DNA of 64,000 nucleotides from Rhineura floridana. Its lineage: Eukaryota > Chordata > Lepidosauria > Squamata > Rhineuridae. This document shows, piece by piece, positions 45,083 to 54,088 of this stretch. The notes under the pieces were generated by a model. The model saw nothing but the letters and a program-made list of their open reading frames with translations, was not told the origin of the DNA and did not search any database. Made by a program: the position numbers and the translations under genes. Position 1 is the stretch's first letter. Each line of letters starts with the position of its first letter. The DNA is taken from positions 243,883,105 to 243,947,104 of the forward strand of contig NC_084480.1 in assembly GCF_030035675.1 (NCBI RefSeq), written 5' to 3'.

Positions 45083-45724
45083 TGTGATGTTCCTATATAT
45101 TAGTGTATATATGGTAAGTGCTGGTTGTTTAGAGTATACATGGTAAGTAGTGAAAGAGGAGGGGGAGTGAATGGGCAATAGAATGTTTAAAATGGCTGAA
45201 TGTATAAAAGGAAGAGTGAGAGTGGAATAGGGGGGAAGAGAAAGAGTGGATTGCTTGGTGGGGTTTAGAGAGTTGTTTACCAGGAGGGAGGTGGAGTTCG
45301 GATTAGTATTGAGTAAAACCATATGCTTATGTGCCTTAAGAAGAAATCTTGTTAATCTTGTTAGCTTTGTTATCTGTAATAAATACTTAATTTGGTTTAC
45401 CAAAGGCCTGATCCTTGGCTGGGGTTTCACAGACCAGAAGGGAGGGTAAGGTAATGACCAAGGCTGAAGGGGAACTGTAACAAATGGTGGCAGCGGTGAA
45501 GAGAATAACAATACCAGTATTCAGAGTCTCTGGGAATACTAGTATTGGGACGTTACTGGTGGTTGCCTAGCAGGGGGATCTGTTGAGATCTGTGCTAGAG
45601 CGGGGAGAGAAATCATAAGAGAGAGCGGTCCGGACTGGTGGAGTCCCTGGTGGTGCCTAGAGACAGGCAGTAACCACGAGCAGGTAGGAACCTGACAGGG
45701 AGAACCAGGGAAGGACGCCTCACA
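45083..45724 (+). repeat. 3' long terminal repeat (642 bp)
   Basis: Matches the 5' repeat over its full length, including the extra leader-like 242 bases with the internal Leu-tRNA site. It ends at CTCACA and is followed by the GTCAT duplication. Confidence 0.95.
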
Positions 45725-45801
45725 GTCATCACCAGGGCACACTCCCTATGACATCCACCCCTGAAATCTCAGGATTTGGGATGCTTCTGACCTGGGGACT
45801 A

Positions 45802-46900
45802 TGGTGGGGTATAGATTGAAATAAAGAAAGAAACCGTTAGAGAAGTTGGCCTGAATTTCTTGTGCTGTAAATAATTTCATTAGGCGCATATTCTTTAATA
45901 TGTTCAGCGCACACACACAAAACAGTTCCTCCTGCAAGTTCTCCTTCCTGAGCATCAACACTCCCTCCTCAGTTACAAGATTGGCCCCTCTGTTGGAGTG
46001 GTATAACTGGTCTGAAAGGGACAGTATCACCACATACTCCAGTCTTCCAGGCTATGGATTCTTCTTTAGTCTTCTTCAAAACTATCACAGGTTTTACTTT
46101 TAATATTTTTATTTTGTAGCAGTTCCTATGTTTTGGTAAGCATTCTTTATTTTAGAATTGTTATATTTAAAAATAATAAATAAAAGTTATAAATAAAAAA
46201 TATTCAGAACATGCCTTTATTTTATTATTATTTATATAGTGATTATAGTGTTTATAGTATTCAAAGTGCAAAGTGCTTGGTTACATTGTCTCAAAGTGAA
46301 GCTGTGTTCCATTGATTTTTACTTAGTACAAATGACATCAAAGAGGAAATTGGAAAAAGAAACATGCATTAAAGTTTATTGAAGGAAGATCATTTTTGTA
46401 GTTAGTATCCAAACAACCTATAGCTCACTGCAGACAGTACACTCAAAAAAACACCACCAATTTAGAATTAAGCTATACCCCATGACACACATTTTTGAGT
46501 TCATGAATTCATTACAACTGCACATCCATTGCCAAAATACTAAGCACACACACAAACTTTTAAAATGTAAGGAACATTTGCTTCCAGTTGCATGCACTTT
46601 CCCTCCCCCCTCAAAAAAATCAATTTAGGCTTTCATTATCCAAAATACTATTTTTTTCTCTAAATTGAAAGAACAAAGTATTCAACCCTACAGACAAAAA
46701 ATTGTTTCATTTGAGCAGGACATATCAGAGCAAAGTAGAAAGTAGTAGAGCCTGCCACAGAAGGGGAGCACTACTCCCCCACCATAACGAGGGCAAGTGA
46801 GCGAGCGAGCGGGGGGGAGAGGGTGATGCACGGAAAAGTGGAACATTGATCCGCTGTTGTGTGGGGAGCTTCAGGTGCCAAGCACTGTCAGCTGCAGCTC
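45802..46900. other. Unannotated AT-rich spacer between the hAT-like copies
   Basis: No supported gene. A possible inverted LINE tail lies at about 46195-46290. A short GAGCGAGCGAGCGGGGGG run lies at 46798-46815. Confidence 0.4.
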
Positions 46901-46909
46901 CCTGCACTA

Positions 46910-47001
46910 CAGCTGATTAGTGTTCTGCTTTTCGACGGTTTTCACTTTTCAGCGGGGGTCTGGTCCCTAACCTGCAGTATAAGTGGGCCCCTACTGTACT
47001 G
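46910..47001. mobile_element. Tigger-like MITE, right part
   Basis: TTCTGCTTTTCGACGG, CACTTTTCAGCGGGGGTCTGG and GTATAAGTGGGCCCCTACTG match the right half of the elements at 696 and 63136. It runs into a TACTG pentamer repeat (about 46992-47013). The left end is not clear. Confidence 0.75.
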
Positions 47002-47104
47002 TACTGTACTGTTGAGTTAAAGACACTTCTTACATGCTCAGACATGCTCCCTTTAGATAAGATGATTGACAGAACTGATAATATTGAAATCTTGATTTCT
47101 ATCT

Positions 47105-47283
47105 GCGTTAAAAGTTGTATGATTTTTATAGTGCTGCATTGACTTGTTTTATATTTGTTGTGTTTTTATTGTTTTTACATTGATTGCGCATTTTTATTGT
47201 TTTTACTATGTTTGTAAACTGCCCTGAACTCCATTTTTAACAATGGAAAGGCAGGATATAAATCCTCTTAATAAATAAATATT
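47105..47283 (+). mobile_element. L2-type LINE 3' tail
   Basis: T-rich UTR, GTAAACTGCCCTGAACTCC, GGAAAGGCAGGATATAAATC and terminal AATAAATAAAT. Confidence 0.7.
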
Positions 47284-47426
47284 CCATAATGGGCATTTAA
47301 GGTTGAAAATGAAGGAATTTTTATCTTCAAATCCTCCCCCAGTTTTTGGTGGTAATTGCTAGGCACAAAACAAAACAACTGGACAATGCAACCTTTAATA
47401 TGATTAATTTGCCTAATTAGGACATG

Positions 47427-47481
47427 ATTTGCATAATATGCAAATTATGCACCTAATTTATAATTTGCATAATATGCAAAT
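47427..47481. repeat. Two copies of a 19-bp palindrome containing ATGCAAAT
   Basis: ATTTGCATAATATGCAAAT occurs at 47427-47445 and 47463-47481. Each copy is self-complementary around a 3-base centre and contains the octamer ATGCAAAT in both orientations. It lies in a longer AT-rich stretch (47340-47525) of probable repeat origin ending GGCAACCCTAG. Confidence 0.9.
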
Positions 47482-47639
47482 CAGCCTGCCCGGATTTGTG
47501 GAATTGGAATATGGCAACCCTAGTGATGCCTTAGGAGCCTTAACCTTGTCTTTTTTCCCCTACCCTTTTTAAGTTGCATGTCACCTGCTGAGGAAGGCCA
47601 GAAGCAATCAAAGCAGTTGTTGAGTTAATCTGGCTGTAC

Positions 47640-48440
47640 TGGTGAAGGGAATTAAATGACCCCAAAAACCTGCACTACCACCCCTCCTGTAAACCCCCTT
47701 GTGCATGGGGGGAAGGCTGGAAGGCTGGCAAGGCCTGTGCTGCCTCCACCCCTATACTCAACTCTGGGCGTGGGAGGTGGTTTAAAGGCCTGTAAAGGCT
47801 GTGCTACCTCCCTCCCTATAATCCACAGGGGAGGGTAGAAAGCCTCCTCCCCTCCACCAGCAAACTGCTCTTGCTCCCACCTCCACCAGGCATGGGAGGC
47901 CTAACTCAGGCCTGTCTAAAGCCCTAAGAGCATTCTGCCGCACCCAAACGCACTGCCGCTGAAGGCTGCAGCACCTCCTAAAATGGCACCGACCATGCGC
48001 AGCACACTAAAATGCCACTGCCAGGCAATGGAGGCCGAAGCTCAGGCCTGCCCAAAAGCCCCAAGATGTTCTGGATCCCCAGAACACATCTCCCAAAGAA
48101 GGCCAAAAACCCAGGTGCTCTGGGTCCCCAGAATGCACCAACTGCAGGTTACAGTGCCACACAAAATGGCGCCACCAACATGCAGCCAAACAAAATGGGC
48201 ACTGCAAGACTCTTGCCACCACTGACCCTCTCCATCTTCCTCTGTCCCGTGTCGTGTGCCAAGAGGAGAATTGGGGGGGTGGCACAGGCTTAAATAGGCC
48301 CTGCTGCCCCACCCCCTCATGCAACACACCACGCACACACTCCCAGTGTGACTTGCGATGGCTGCCCTCCACAAATATGGCGACCGGGGCTTCCACTCCA
48401 GCCGCAAATATGCCCCACCCACGCAGGCTTCACTCAGGTG
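47640..48440. other. G+C-rich block with YY1-like motifs, unknown nature
   Basis: The block is C-rich and more G+C-rich than its flanks. It contains AAAATGGCACC (47980), ACAAAATGGCGCCACC (48165) and AAATATGGCGACCGG (48373), which resemble the YY1 motif. Frames are open on both strands without domains. It could be an LTR-like or promoter-bearing repeat. I could not find paired ends. Confidence 0.35.
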
Positions 48441-48579
48441 AATGGAGCGGGACTTACAGTTGTAGTAGTAGTTGAATTTAAAGTACTGTACATGCAATCT
48501 TTGCTTGATCTTAAAGCTGTTGTAAAGCTGCTGGCATTTAGTAGGCCAGGTAACTCGTAACACATTTTAGCAGTACTTT

Positions 48580-49230
48580 TTGCTAAAAAGCATTGCTGCT
48601 GAAAAAGGTGGTAAGATACAACGGAGTATCTTGAAAGTAGCTGTGTACACTAGATCTACATTTTGTTACAAAAATTAGGAATTAGAGTGCTTTCTGTATA
48701 TTGAAGCGATCTTGGTGACTGCAGAAAAAGATATGAAAAACACAGCATAGTTTGTGTATGTTGATCAAGGAAACCTCTCTCACAGAAAATGAGTCTAATG
48801 AGTAATTACCATAAGTAATTATAATATTTTATGCTTTTCCTCATGCTGTACTAAATCCAGATATTCTGGGAAGTTTAGCCACAAAGCTGAGATGCTTTAT
48901 ATAATTGGAGCAAAACTGAATTTGGAACAGAGGCCAACCTAGCTTTTGCCATTTCTCGGAGTATATCTTAATGGTATTTATCTTGTGTTTTTAAGCAATT
49001 TCTGTGGTAGTTACGTAGTGTGCCTGTTCCTTGGTATAAAATGCAATCAGTTGTTTCCCATTTAATGTGGTCAGGGCTAAAAGTAATGTCTTCAGAGTGG
49101 ATGAAATTCAATTAGAAATGAAACTGAAGAGTTCTTTCCCTAATTAAGAATTCACAAGTGTGTGATTTATTTTCATTTAGACGCTAGTTCAAGTGGGTAA
49201 CGTACAGTGTTCCCCTTTAATTCAGCAACT
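48580..49230. other. Repeat-poor AT-rich stretch, candidate conserved non-coding DNA
   Basis: No repeat signature or reading frame. It holds several homeobox-like ATTA cores (AATTCAATTAG, CCCTAATTAAG). Whether it is conserved cannot be told from one sequence. Confidence 0.2.
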
Positions 49231-49249
49231 TCAATAGAATGTCCAGAAG

Positions 49250-49310
49250 GGCGGCCCATGTTGGTCTGTTACCACAAAAACAACAAAGAGCCTTGTGGCA
49301 CCTTAACTAT
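49250..49310. repeat. Fragment of a dispersed repeat (CTTGTGGCACCTTAA type)
   Basis: GCCCATGTTGGTCTGTTACC, ACAACAAAGAGCCTTGTGGC and ACCTTAA form wording that is very common in reptile genomes and marks a dispersed repeat. Family not determined. Confidence 0.5.
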
Positions 49311-49876
49311 GAATAATACTACTCGGTATACATAGAGACTTAAAGTCAAGCAGCTTATAATGTACTCAGCAGGCCTTTATTATTCAATTACATGTATTTA
49401 ATATAAATATATATTTTTTAAAATATAAATATAACTATCCTATTCTGGGGGGAAATCAGCCATACAGAGGTTTTTTGTGGTTTTTGCTAACCAAAGATCT
49501 CAGCATTTGGATGCACAGAGGTATCAAGGCAAAACTGGAACATATCCACTGTTTCTGAGAATGTTTTAAAGCAGAAATTAGAAACGGGGGATGTTTTGTT
49601 TATGTTTTTTACACAGATGGTAAAAAATGCAACAAGTTAAATGATTATGCTACTTTTCCAATGACTATGAATTCACACGTATAGAAGTTTGCTAGCATAA
49701 CTGGGCATTCAAATTGGGTCAAAAAATACTGATCAATACCAAAGGTTCGGATAAATAATGTGACTTAGTGCAATATACATTGGGTATCAAGGCTGGCTTT
49801 CATATTTTAAAAGACACTAATAATAATGTAGAAAAAAAAGAGATCCAAAGCACAGGTTACTTTCATAAACGAAATA

Positions 49877-50124
49877 CAGGCATACCCCGCTTAACGTTGC
49901 TCCACTTAACGTTGCCTCGCAATAACGTACATGTTCCATTCGTCCCCATACCCCGCTTAACATTCGCGCACTTCGCAATAACTATACTTTATTGGCATGA
50001 CGCCGCTGCCATCTAGTGGTGATTGCGTGCAGTACAAGTGAAGACAATTGCTTCACTTAAAGGTTATTTTCACTTAAAGTATACTCTCTGGTCCCATTGC
50101 ATACGTTAAACCGGGGTATGCCTG
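49877..50124. mobile_element. Tigger-like MITE with TA duplication
   Basis: CAGGCATACCCCGCTTAACG opens and CCGGGGTATGCCTG closes the element; TA flanks both sides (49875-49876 and 50125-50126). Inner inverted stretches (CTTAACGTTGC, ATACGTTAAAC) and a TATACTTTATTGGCATGACG centre are present. It differs from the CAGTAGGGCC family at 696, so two Tigger-like families occur here. No transposase. Confidence 0.85.
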
Positions 50125-50499
50125 TATATCCCCTGGAGGGGATACATAAACTGGCTGGCTGTAGGGTTGCCAGGTCAGAAGCACCCCAAAACCTGAGATT
50201 TTAGTGGCGGGCCTGAGTGATGTCATTAAGCATGATACATTAAGCATCAATCACAGTTGCTTGGAGCATACAATTAAAAAAAATATCTGATTGGAAATTA
50301 AGATAGAAATCTTAGCTAAAAGATGGAGCCTGGGTAGGGAACATTTAATCTAGCCTTGCTCCTTTCAGCAAGAAGGGTTTAAGTGCCTTCAGGCCAGGCC
50401 AGTCACCAGAAGGCCACTGTAGGGAGAAAGGAGCCTAGTGTTGTGGAGATGTTAGATGAGAGCATTCGGGAGTAAAGATGGATGCGCCTGAAGGCTGCA

Positions 50500-50585
50500 A
50501 TTCTAAACACACTTACTAAGGGACTAAGCCACATTGAACTCAACAGGACTTACTTCTGAGTAGATATAGTTTGGATTGTGCTGTT
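50500..50585. repeat. GCAATCCTA-type palindromic repeat
   Basis: GGCTGCAATTCTAAACACAC, ATTGAACTCAACAGG and GAGTAGATATAGTTTGGATTGTGCTG. It corresponds to 37248-37332 in the left copy. Confidence 0.65.
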
Positions 50586-51429
50586 GGTAAAGCTTGACTA
50601 GGGATCCTCTGCAAAGACATCCATATCCAAGCAGGGTTGGCAATCCCCTGCCTGGAATGTCCTGCCTTTATCTTTTAATGTGGCTGCTCCAAACTACTTT
50701 ACAGATTTGACCCTTCACTTCAAAAAGAGGTCTGAGAAATTAGTAAGAGTAAGAAGATTCTCTACCCTTTCTGTCTACCCTGTGGAGTGCTATAAACTCA
50801 CTTTGACAGCCAACCCAATTCCAGTGAGTAATAATTGACTGAGAGAAAACACACATGGTTTGGTCTACCTTCACAGGCAGCAGCTTGGGAACAACAACTG
50901 CAGCCACAGTTTCAAATATGTGAATTCTCTTTTACCACTATTGTGCAAGAAACAAACTGCCATGCAACCAACAAGGTGCATCATCAATGGGTTTTAGGGG
51001 GTTGAGCTGAGCACATGCAACCACTGCTGTTGCTTCTATGGATGTAAGGGAGTGAGGCTAAAGGTAAATGAAATGCAAACAGAAAATGAAAAACAAAATA
51101 CAATGATGCTTGCCTAAAGGCAATACCATACCAAACACAACAAGATTCCTTTGAGTAAGGCAGACAACTTAGCATCCCACAACCAGTCAGGATTCATAAC
51201 CGAAAACCAAAACTAAAAAAATCCTTGTAGCCAGTCAGTTAATGCAGAATGCTGCGGCATGATTGCTGACATGACTGAGATCCTATCAGCACATAACACC
51301 TCTGCTCTGAAATCTACATTGGTTGCTGATTTGCTACCAGGCCAAGTTCAAGCTGTGCTTTCCATGTTATGGGTGCCACATAGTACTTGTTCTGCTCTTG
51401 TAAGAAATCAGTCCTGTAAAGTGGCAGCA

Positions 51430-51754
51430 TTTTGGATACTCTGTTCATAGGGTTTTCGTGGTAAGAGGTATTCAGAGGTGGTTTACCATTGCCTTCCTCA
51501 AACTTTGAACACATATCATACTTTGGACACATGATGAGAAGACATGATTCACTAAAAAAGACAATACAGAAAAACAGAAGGGAGTAGAAAAAGAGGAAGA
51601 CCAAACAAGGGATAGATTGATTCCATAAAGGAAGCCACAGACCTGAACTTACAAGATCTGAGCAGGGTGGTTCAAAACAGATGCTATTGGAGGTCACTGA
51701 TTCATAGGGTCACTGTAAATCTAAATTGACTTGAAGGCACACAACAACAACAGC
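51430..51754 (+). mobile_element. BovB (RTE) LINE, truncated with inverted 5' part
   Basis: Exact 12-bp duplications AAAGTGGCAGCA (51418-51429 and 51755-51766) bound it. The first about 70 bases match BovB 5' sequence in the opposite orientation (same direction as 26476-26560, where the BovB is minus-strand). The rest is the plus-strand 3' end, with FGHMMRRHDSLKKT wording and the ACAACAACAACAG tail. Inversion of the 5' part is the known outcome of twin priming. Confidence 0.88.
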
Positions 51755-51982
51755 AAAGTGGCAGCACCTACACTTGGAACTCCTTGCCTATTGACATTAG
51801 GCAAACGCCTCTTTTCAGCACCTGCTAAAATCATTTTTGTTTAGGCAAGCCTATCCACATATGCAGAAGCTATTGTGTTTTTAAATCTGTTTTTAACTCA
51901 TTGTTGGTTTTATTAATTTGAATGTTTTTCAATACATCTTTAACTGTTTTTGCCAATAATTTTATTGTTTTAATTCTTTCTG

Positions 51983-52776
51983 TAATAATAATAATAATAA
52001 TAAATAATAAATTTAATTTATATGTCGCCTATCTGGCCAATGACCACTCTAGGCGACGTACATGAAGGAATTAAGATACAATACAATAAATACAATAATA
52101 AAAATAAAACAATACAGCAGCAATAATAATAATGCAGGGTAGAAGGCATTTGATCATAACAGTTAACCCTCCCCGGAAGTCCCAAAGGCTTGTTGAAAGA
52201 GCCAGGTCTTTAAGGCTTTACGAAATGTATTTAGGGAAGAGGTGTGCCGTAGATCTTGTGGGAGGGAGTTCCAAAGAGTGGGGGCCGCCACTGAGAATGC
52301 CCTCTCTCTAGTTCCCACCAATTTAGCTGTTTTTGTCGGTGGGATTGAGAGAAGGCCCTGTGTGGCTGATCGTGTTGGGCGGCATAATTGGTGGCGTTGC
52401 AGGCGCTCCTTTAGATAAACTGGGCCGAAACCGTATAGGGATTTAAAGGTTAATACCAACACCTTGAATTGGGCCCGGAAAACAACAGGCAGCCAGTGTA
52501 GATCGAACAACACAGGTGTGATGTGATCCCGGCGGCGACTATTCGTAAGTAATCGAGCCGCCGCGTTTTGTATAAGTTGTAGTTTCCGGACCGTTTTCAA
52601 GGGTAACCCCACGTAGAGCGCATTACAGTAATCCAGTCGAGAGGTGACCAGGGCATGTACTACTAGTGGGAGTTGATGATCAGGAAGGTAGGGTTGCAGC
52701 CTTCGTATGAGGTGTAGTTGATACCAGGCTGCCCGGCTCACTGCCGAAATCTGAGCCTCCATGGACAGCCTGGAAT
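51983..52776 (-). mobile_element. L2 LINE 3' part, young
   Basis: The left edge is a TAA-rich inverted tail with TATATGTCGCCTATCTGGCC and CACTCTAGGCGACGTAC. The minus strand is open from about 52775 to 52163 for about 200 codons: AQISAVSRAAWYQLHLIRRL, LVVHALVTSRLDYCNALYVG, LQLIQNAAARLL, LHWLPVVFRAQFKVLVLTF, RERAFSVAAPTLWNSLPQDL and FRKALKTWLFQQAF. This is the C-terminal end of L2 ORF2 without a break, so the insertion is fairly young. The first codons of the longer open frame (beyond 52776) are flanking DNA. Confidence 0.88.
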
Positions 52777-52849
52777 CAAACCGCTTTGAGATTTTTTTAC
52801 AATAAAGCAGTATATAACTGTTGTAAATAAAATACATAAATAAATTTTG

Positions 52850-52997
52850 GAATCACAGCTTTTAAAGATGTTTTTGTTTTAATATATTTTAAAGTCTGTT
52901 TTTATTATTTTTAAAGTGTTTTTAGTGCTTTTGTTTGCCGCCCTGGGCTCCTGCTGAGAGGAAGGGAGGGATATCAAATAATAAATAAAAATAAATA
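52850..52997 (+). mobile_element. L2-type LINE 3' tail
   Basis: T-rich UTR, GCCGCCCTGGGCTCCTGCTG, GAGGAAGGGAGGGATATCAA and AATAAATAAAAATAAATAAA. Confidence 0.8.
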
Positions 52998-53397
52998 AAC
53001 TTCATTCACCCAACCCAAAATTCAGAATCATGCCACTTTAAGCTGTTTTGCAACTGTTTATACTTGTTTTATGGTTATTCGTTTTTAAAGGGATTTATTT
53101 CTTATTGTGAGCTGCCTTGGTTTCCAATCACCAGCCCTACCTCACAGGGTTGTTGGAAAGAGTCCATACACACACACGTACTTGTAAAAATACACCCCAT
53201 ATAATGGTTTTTTGTCAAACCAGTTGGTTATTGCAGAACATTTTTTTAAAAATCAGTATTAGTTTCCTCCATAATAAAAAATGTGATACCCATGTAAACC
53301 CTGCCTAATTGCTTTAAAAATAGGATTGGAGGGAGAGGGAAAGATTTACAACACAAAAGCAATTCTTTGTTATGTTTATTCAAAAGTACCATTACTT

Positions 53398-53495
53398 TAC
53401 AGCACAATCCTAACCATGTCTACTCAAAAATAAGTCCTAATGAATTCAATGGGGTTTACTCCAGGTACATGGGATTAGCATTGCTTTACTCCCAG
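53398..53495. repeat. GCAATCCTA palindromic repeat
   Basis: TACAGCACAATCCTAACCATG, TCCTAATGAATTCAATGGGG and GGGATTAGCATTGC. It matches 35755-35845 inverted. Confidence 0.7.
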
Positions 53496-53708
53496 AAAAG
53501 CAAGTATTGGATTAAATACTTTCATATTGCCAAGGTTTTCAAAGCACTGCCCTCTCCAACAGCCCGGGGTCTGACTCTTGCACACAAGAGAAAAAAAAAC
53601 TTTAAGCTATATTCTTACTTACTCAAACTGAAGATCTCAAAGCCACAATTTCCTGACATTGCAATGAAGTCTGGGTCAACAAATCACAACCCTGGCTTCA
53701 CTTATTGG

Positions 53709-53826
53709 CAGAGCTTGGAAAAGTTACTTTTTTGGAACTACAACTCCCATCAGCCCCAGCCAGCATGACCACTGGATTGGGCTGATGGGCGTTGTAGTTC
53801 AGAAAAAGTAACTTTTCAAAGCTCTG
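53709..53826. mobile_element. Foldback hAT MITE with 8-bp duplication
   Basis: CAGAGCTTGGAAAAGTTACT and AGTAACTTTTCAAAGCTCTG are near-perfect inverted ends, and the whole 118 bp folds back (ACTACAACTCCCATCAGCCC against GGGCTGATGGGCGTTGTAGT). CTTATTGG and CTTATTGA flank it, 7 of 8 bases equal. The left hAT-like copy at about 35296 (TAGCCAGTAAGTGAAGTC) is the empty site. Confidence 0.92.
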
Positions 53827-54088
53827 CTTATTGACTACAGCCCTGAAAGGGCAGGGTTAGAGCTAGGAGCTGCTGTACAGATCCGTTAAAGAGATTTAAC
53901 AGTCATGGGGGGCAGCTGACATTTTGGTGTATATCTCTGGAACCAGACCACCTAGAAACTTAATTTTTTAAAAAAATTGAAACTGAGAGTCCAGAGATTA
54001 AGGTGAGTTAGCCGGAGACCTGGAGGGAACCCCCCAGAAACCAGAAACCCCAGCCAAAAACCGGACACCTGGTAACCTTAGCTGGCTG

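Larger units (their letters stand above)
39558..45724 (+). mobile_element. Gmr1-like Ty3/Gypsy LTR retrotransposon (fossil)
   Basis: A 6.2-kb element bounded by 5-bp duplications (GTCAT at 39553-39557 and 45725-45729) and by near-identical direct repeats that start TGTGATG and end CTCACA. Parts in order: 5' repeat, tRNA-Leu-like primer site, gag with zinc knuckle, protease, integrase, reverse transcriptase, RNase H, polypurine tract, 3' repeat. Integrase before reverse transcriptase is the hallmark of the Gmr1 clade, known from deuterostomes. There is no envelope gene. The coding part is broken at about three places. The repeats differ by about 4 substitutions and one 2-bp indel over 642 bases, so the insertion is young, on the order of a few million years at usual reptile rates. 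It sits inside the left hAT-like copy. Confidence 0.93.
35078..45801 (-). mobile_element. hAT-like transposon, left copy, split by two younger insertions
   Basis: The left end TAGGGTTGCCAGGTGTCCAG equals, inverted, the right end of the copy at 50162-54080. Homology runs (inverted) between 35078-36190 and 54080-53003, between 36975-37480 and 50850-50325, and between 39409-39557 plus 45730-45801 and 50325-50162. Without its two insertions (37559-39391 and 39558-45724) and one extra TSD copy of each, the copy is about 2.7 kb. Its right end (GACCTGGGGACTA) is degraded and I see no target duplication. No transposase frame is recognised, so it is non-autonomous or decayed. Confidence 0.7.
51236..52845 (+). 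mobile_element. L2 LINE 3' part, split by a BovB and by another L2
   Basis: Coding remnants (LMQNAAA, SALKSTLVADLLPGQVQ at 51236-51370, then FRQAYPHMQKL near 51850) lead to a T-rich UTR. The tail resumes at about 52777 (ACCGCTTTGAGATTTTTTTAC, AATAAAGCAGTATATAACTG, AATACATAAATAAA). The gaps are filled by the BovB at 51430-51754 and the minus-strand L2 at about 51983-52776. Confidence 0.75.
50162..54080 (+). mobile_element. hAT-like transposon, right copy, with nested LINEs
   Basis: TAGGGTTGCCAGGT at the start and ACCTGGTAACCTTA at the end are inverted repeats with two changes. GCTGGCTG stands exactly before (50154-50161) and after (54081-54088), an 8-bp duplication as in hAT elements; as GGCT is locally repeated, part of this match could be chance. 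It contains a plus-strand L2 (51236-52845, itself split), an L2 tail (52850-52997) and a hAT MITE (53709-53826). It is the inverted partner of 35078-45801. No transposase frame is recognised. Confidence 0.75.

Noticed and set aside
35078-54080. A recent palindromic segmental duplication
   Set aside because: The arms differ at roughly 10-20 percent of positions by eye and end at TIR-like sequence with an 8-bp duplication, so two transposon copies explain it better. The alternative is kept as a possible refutation in the finding.
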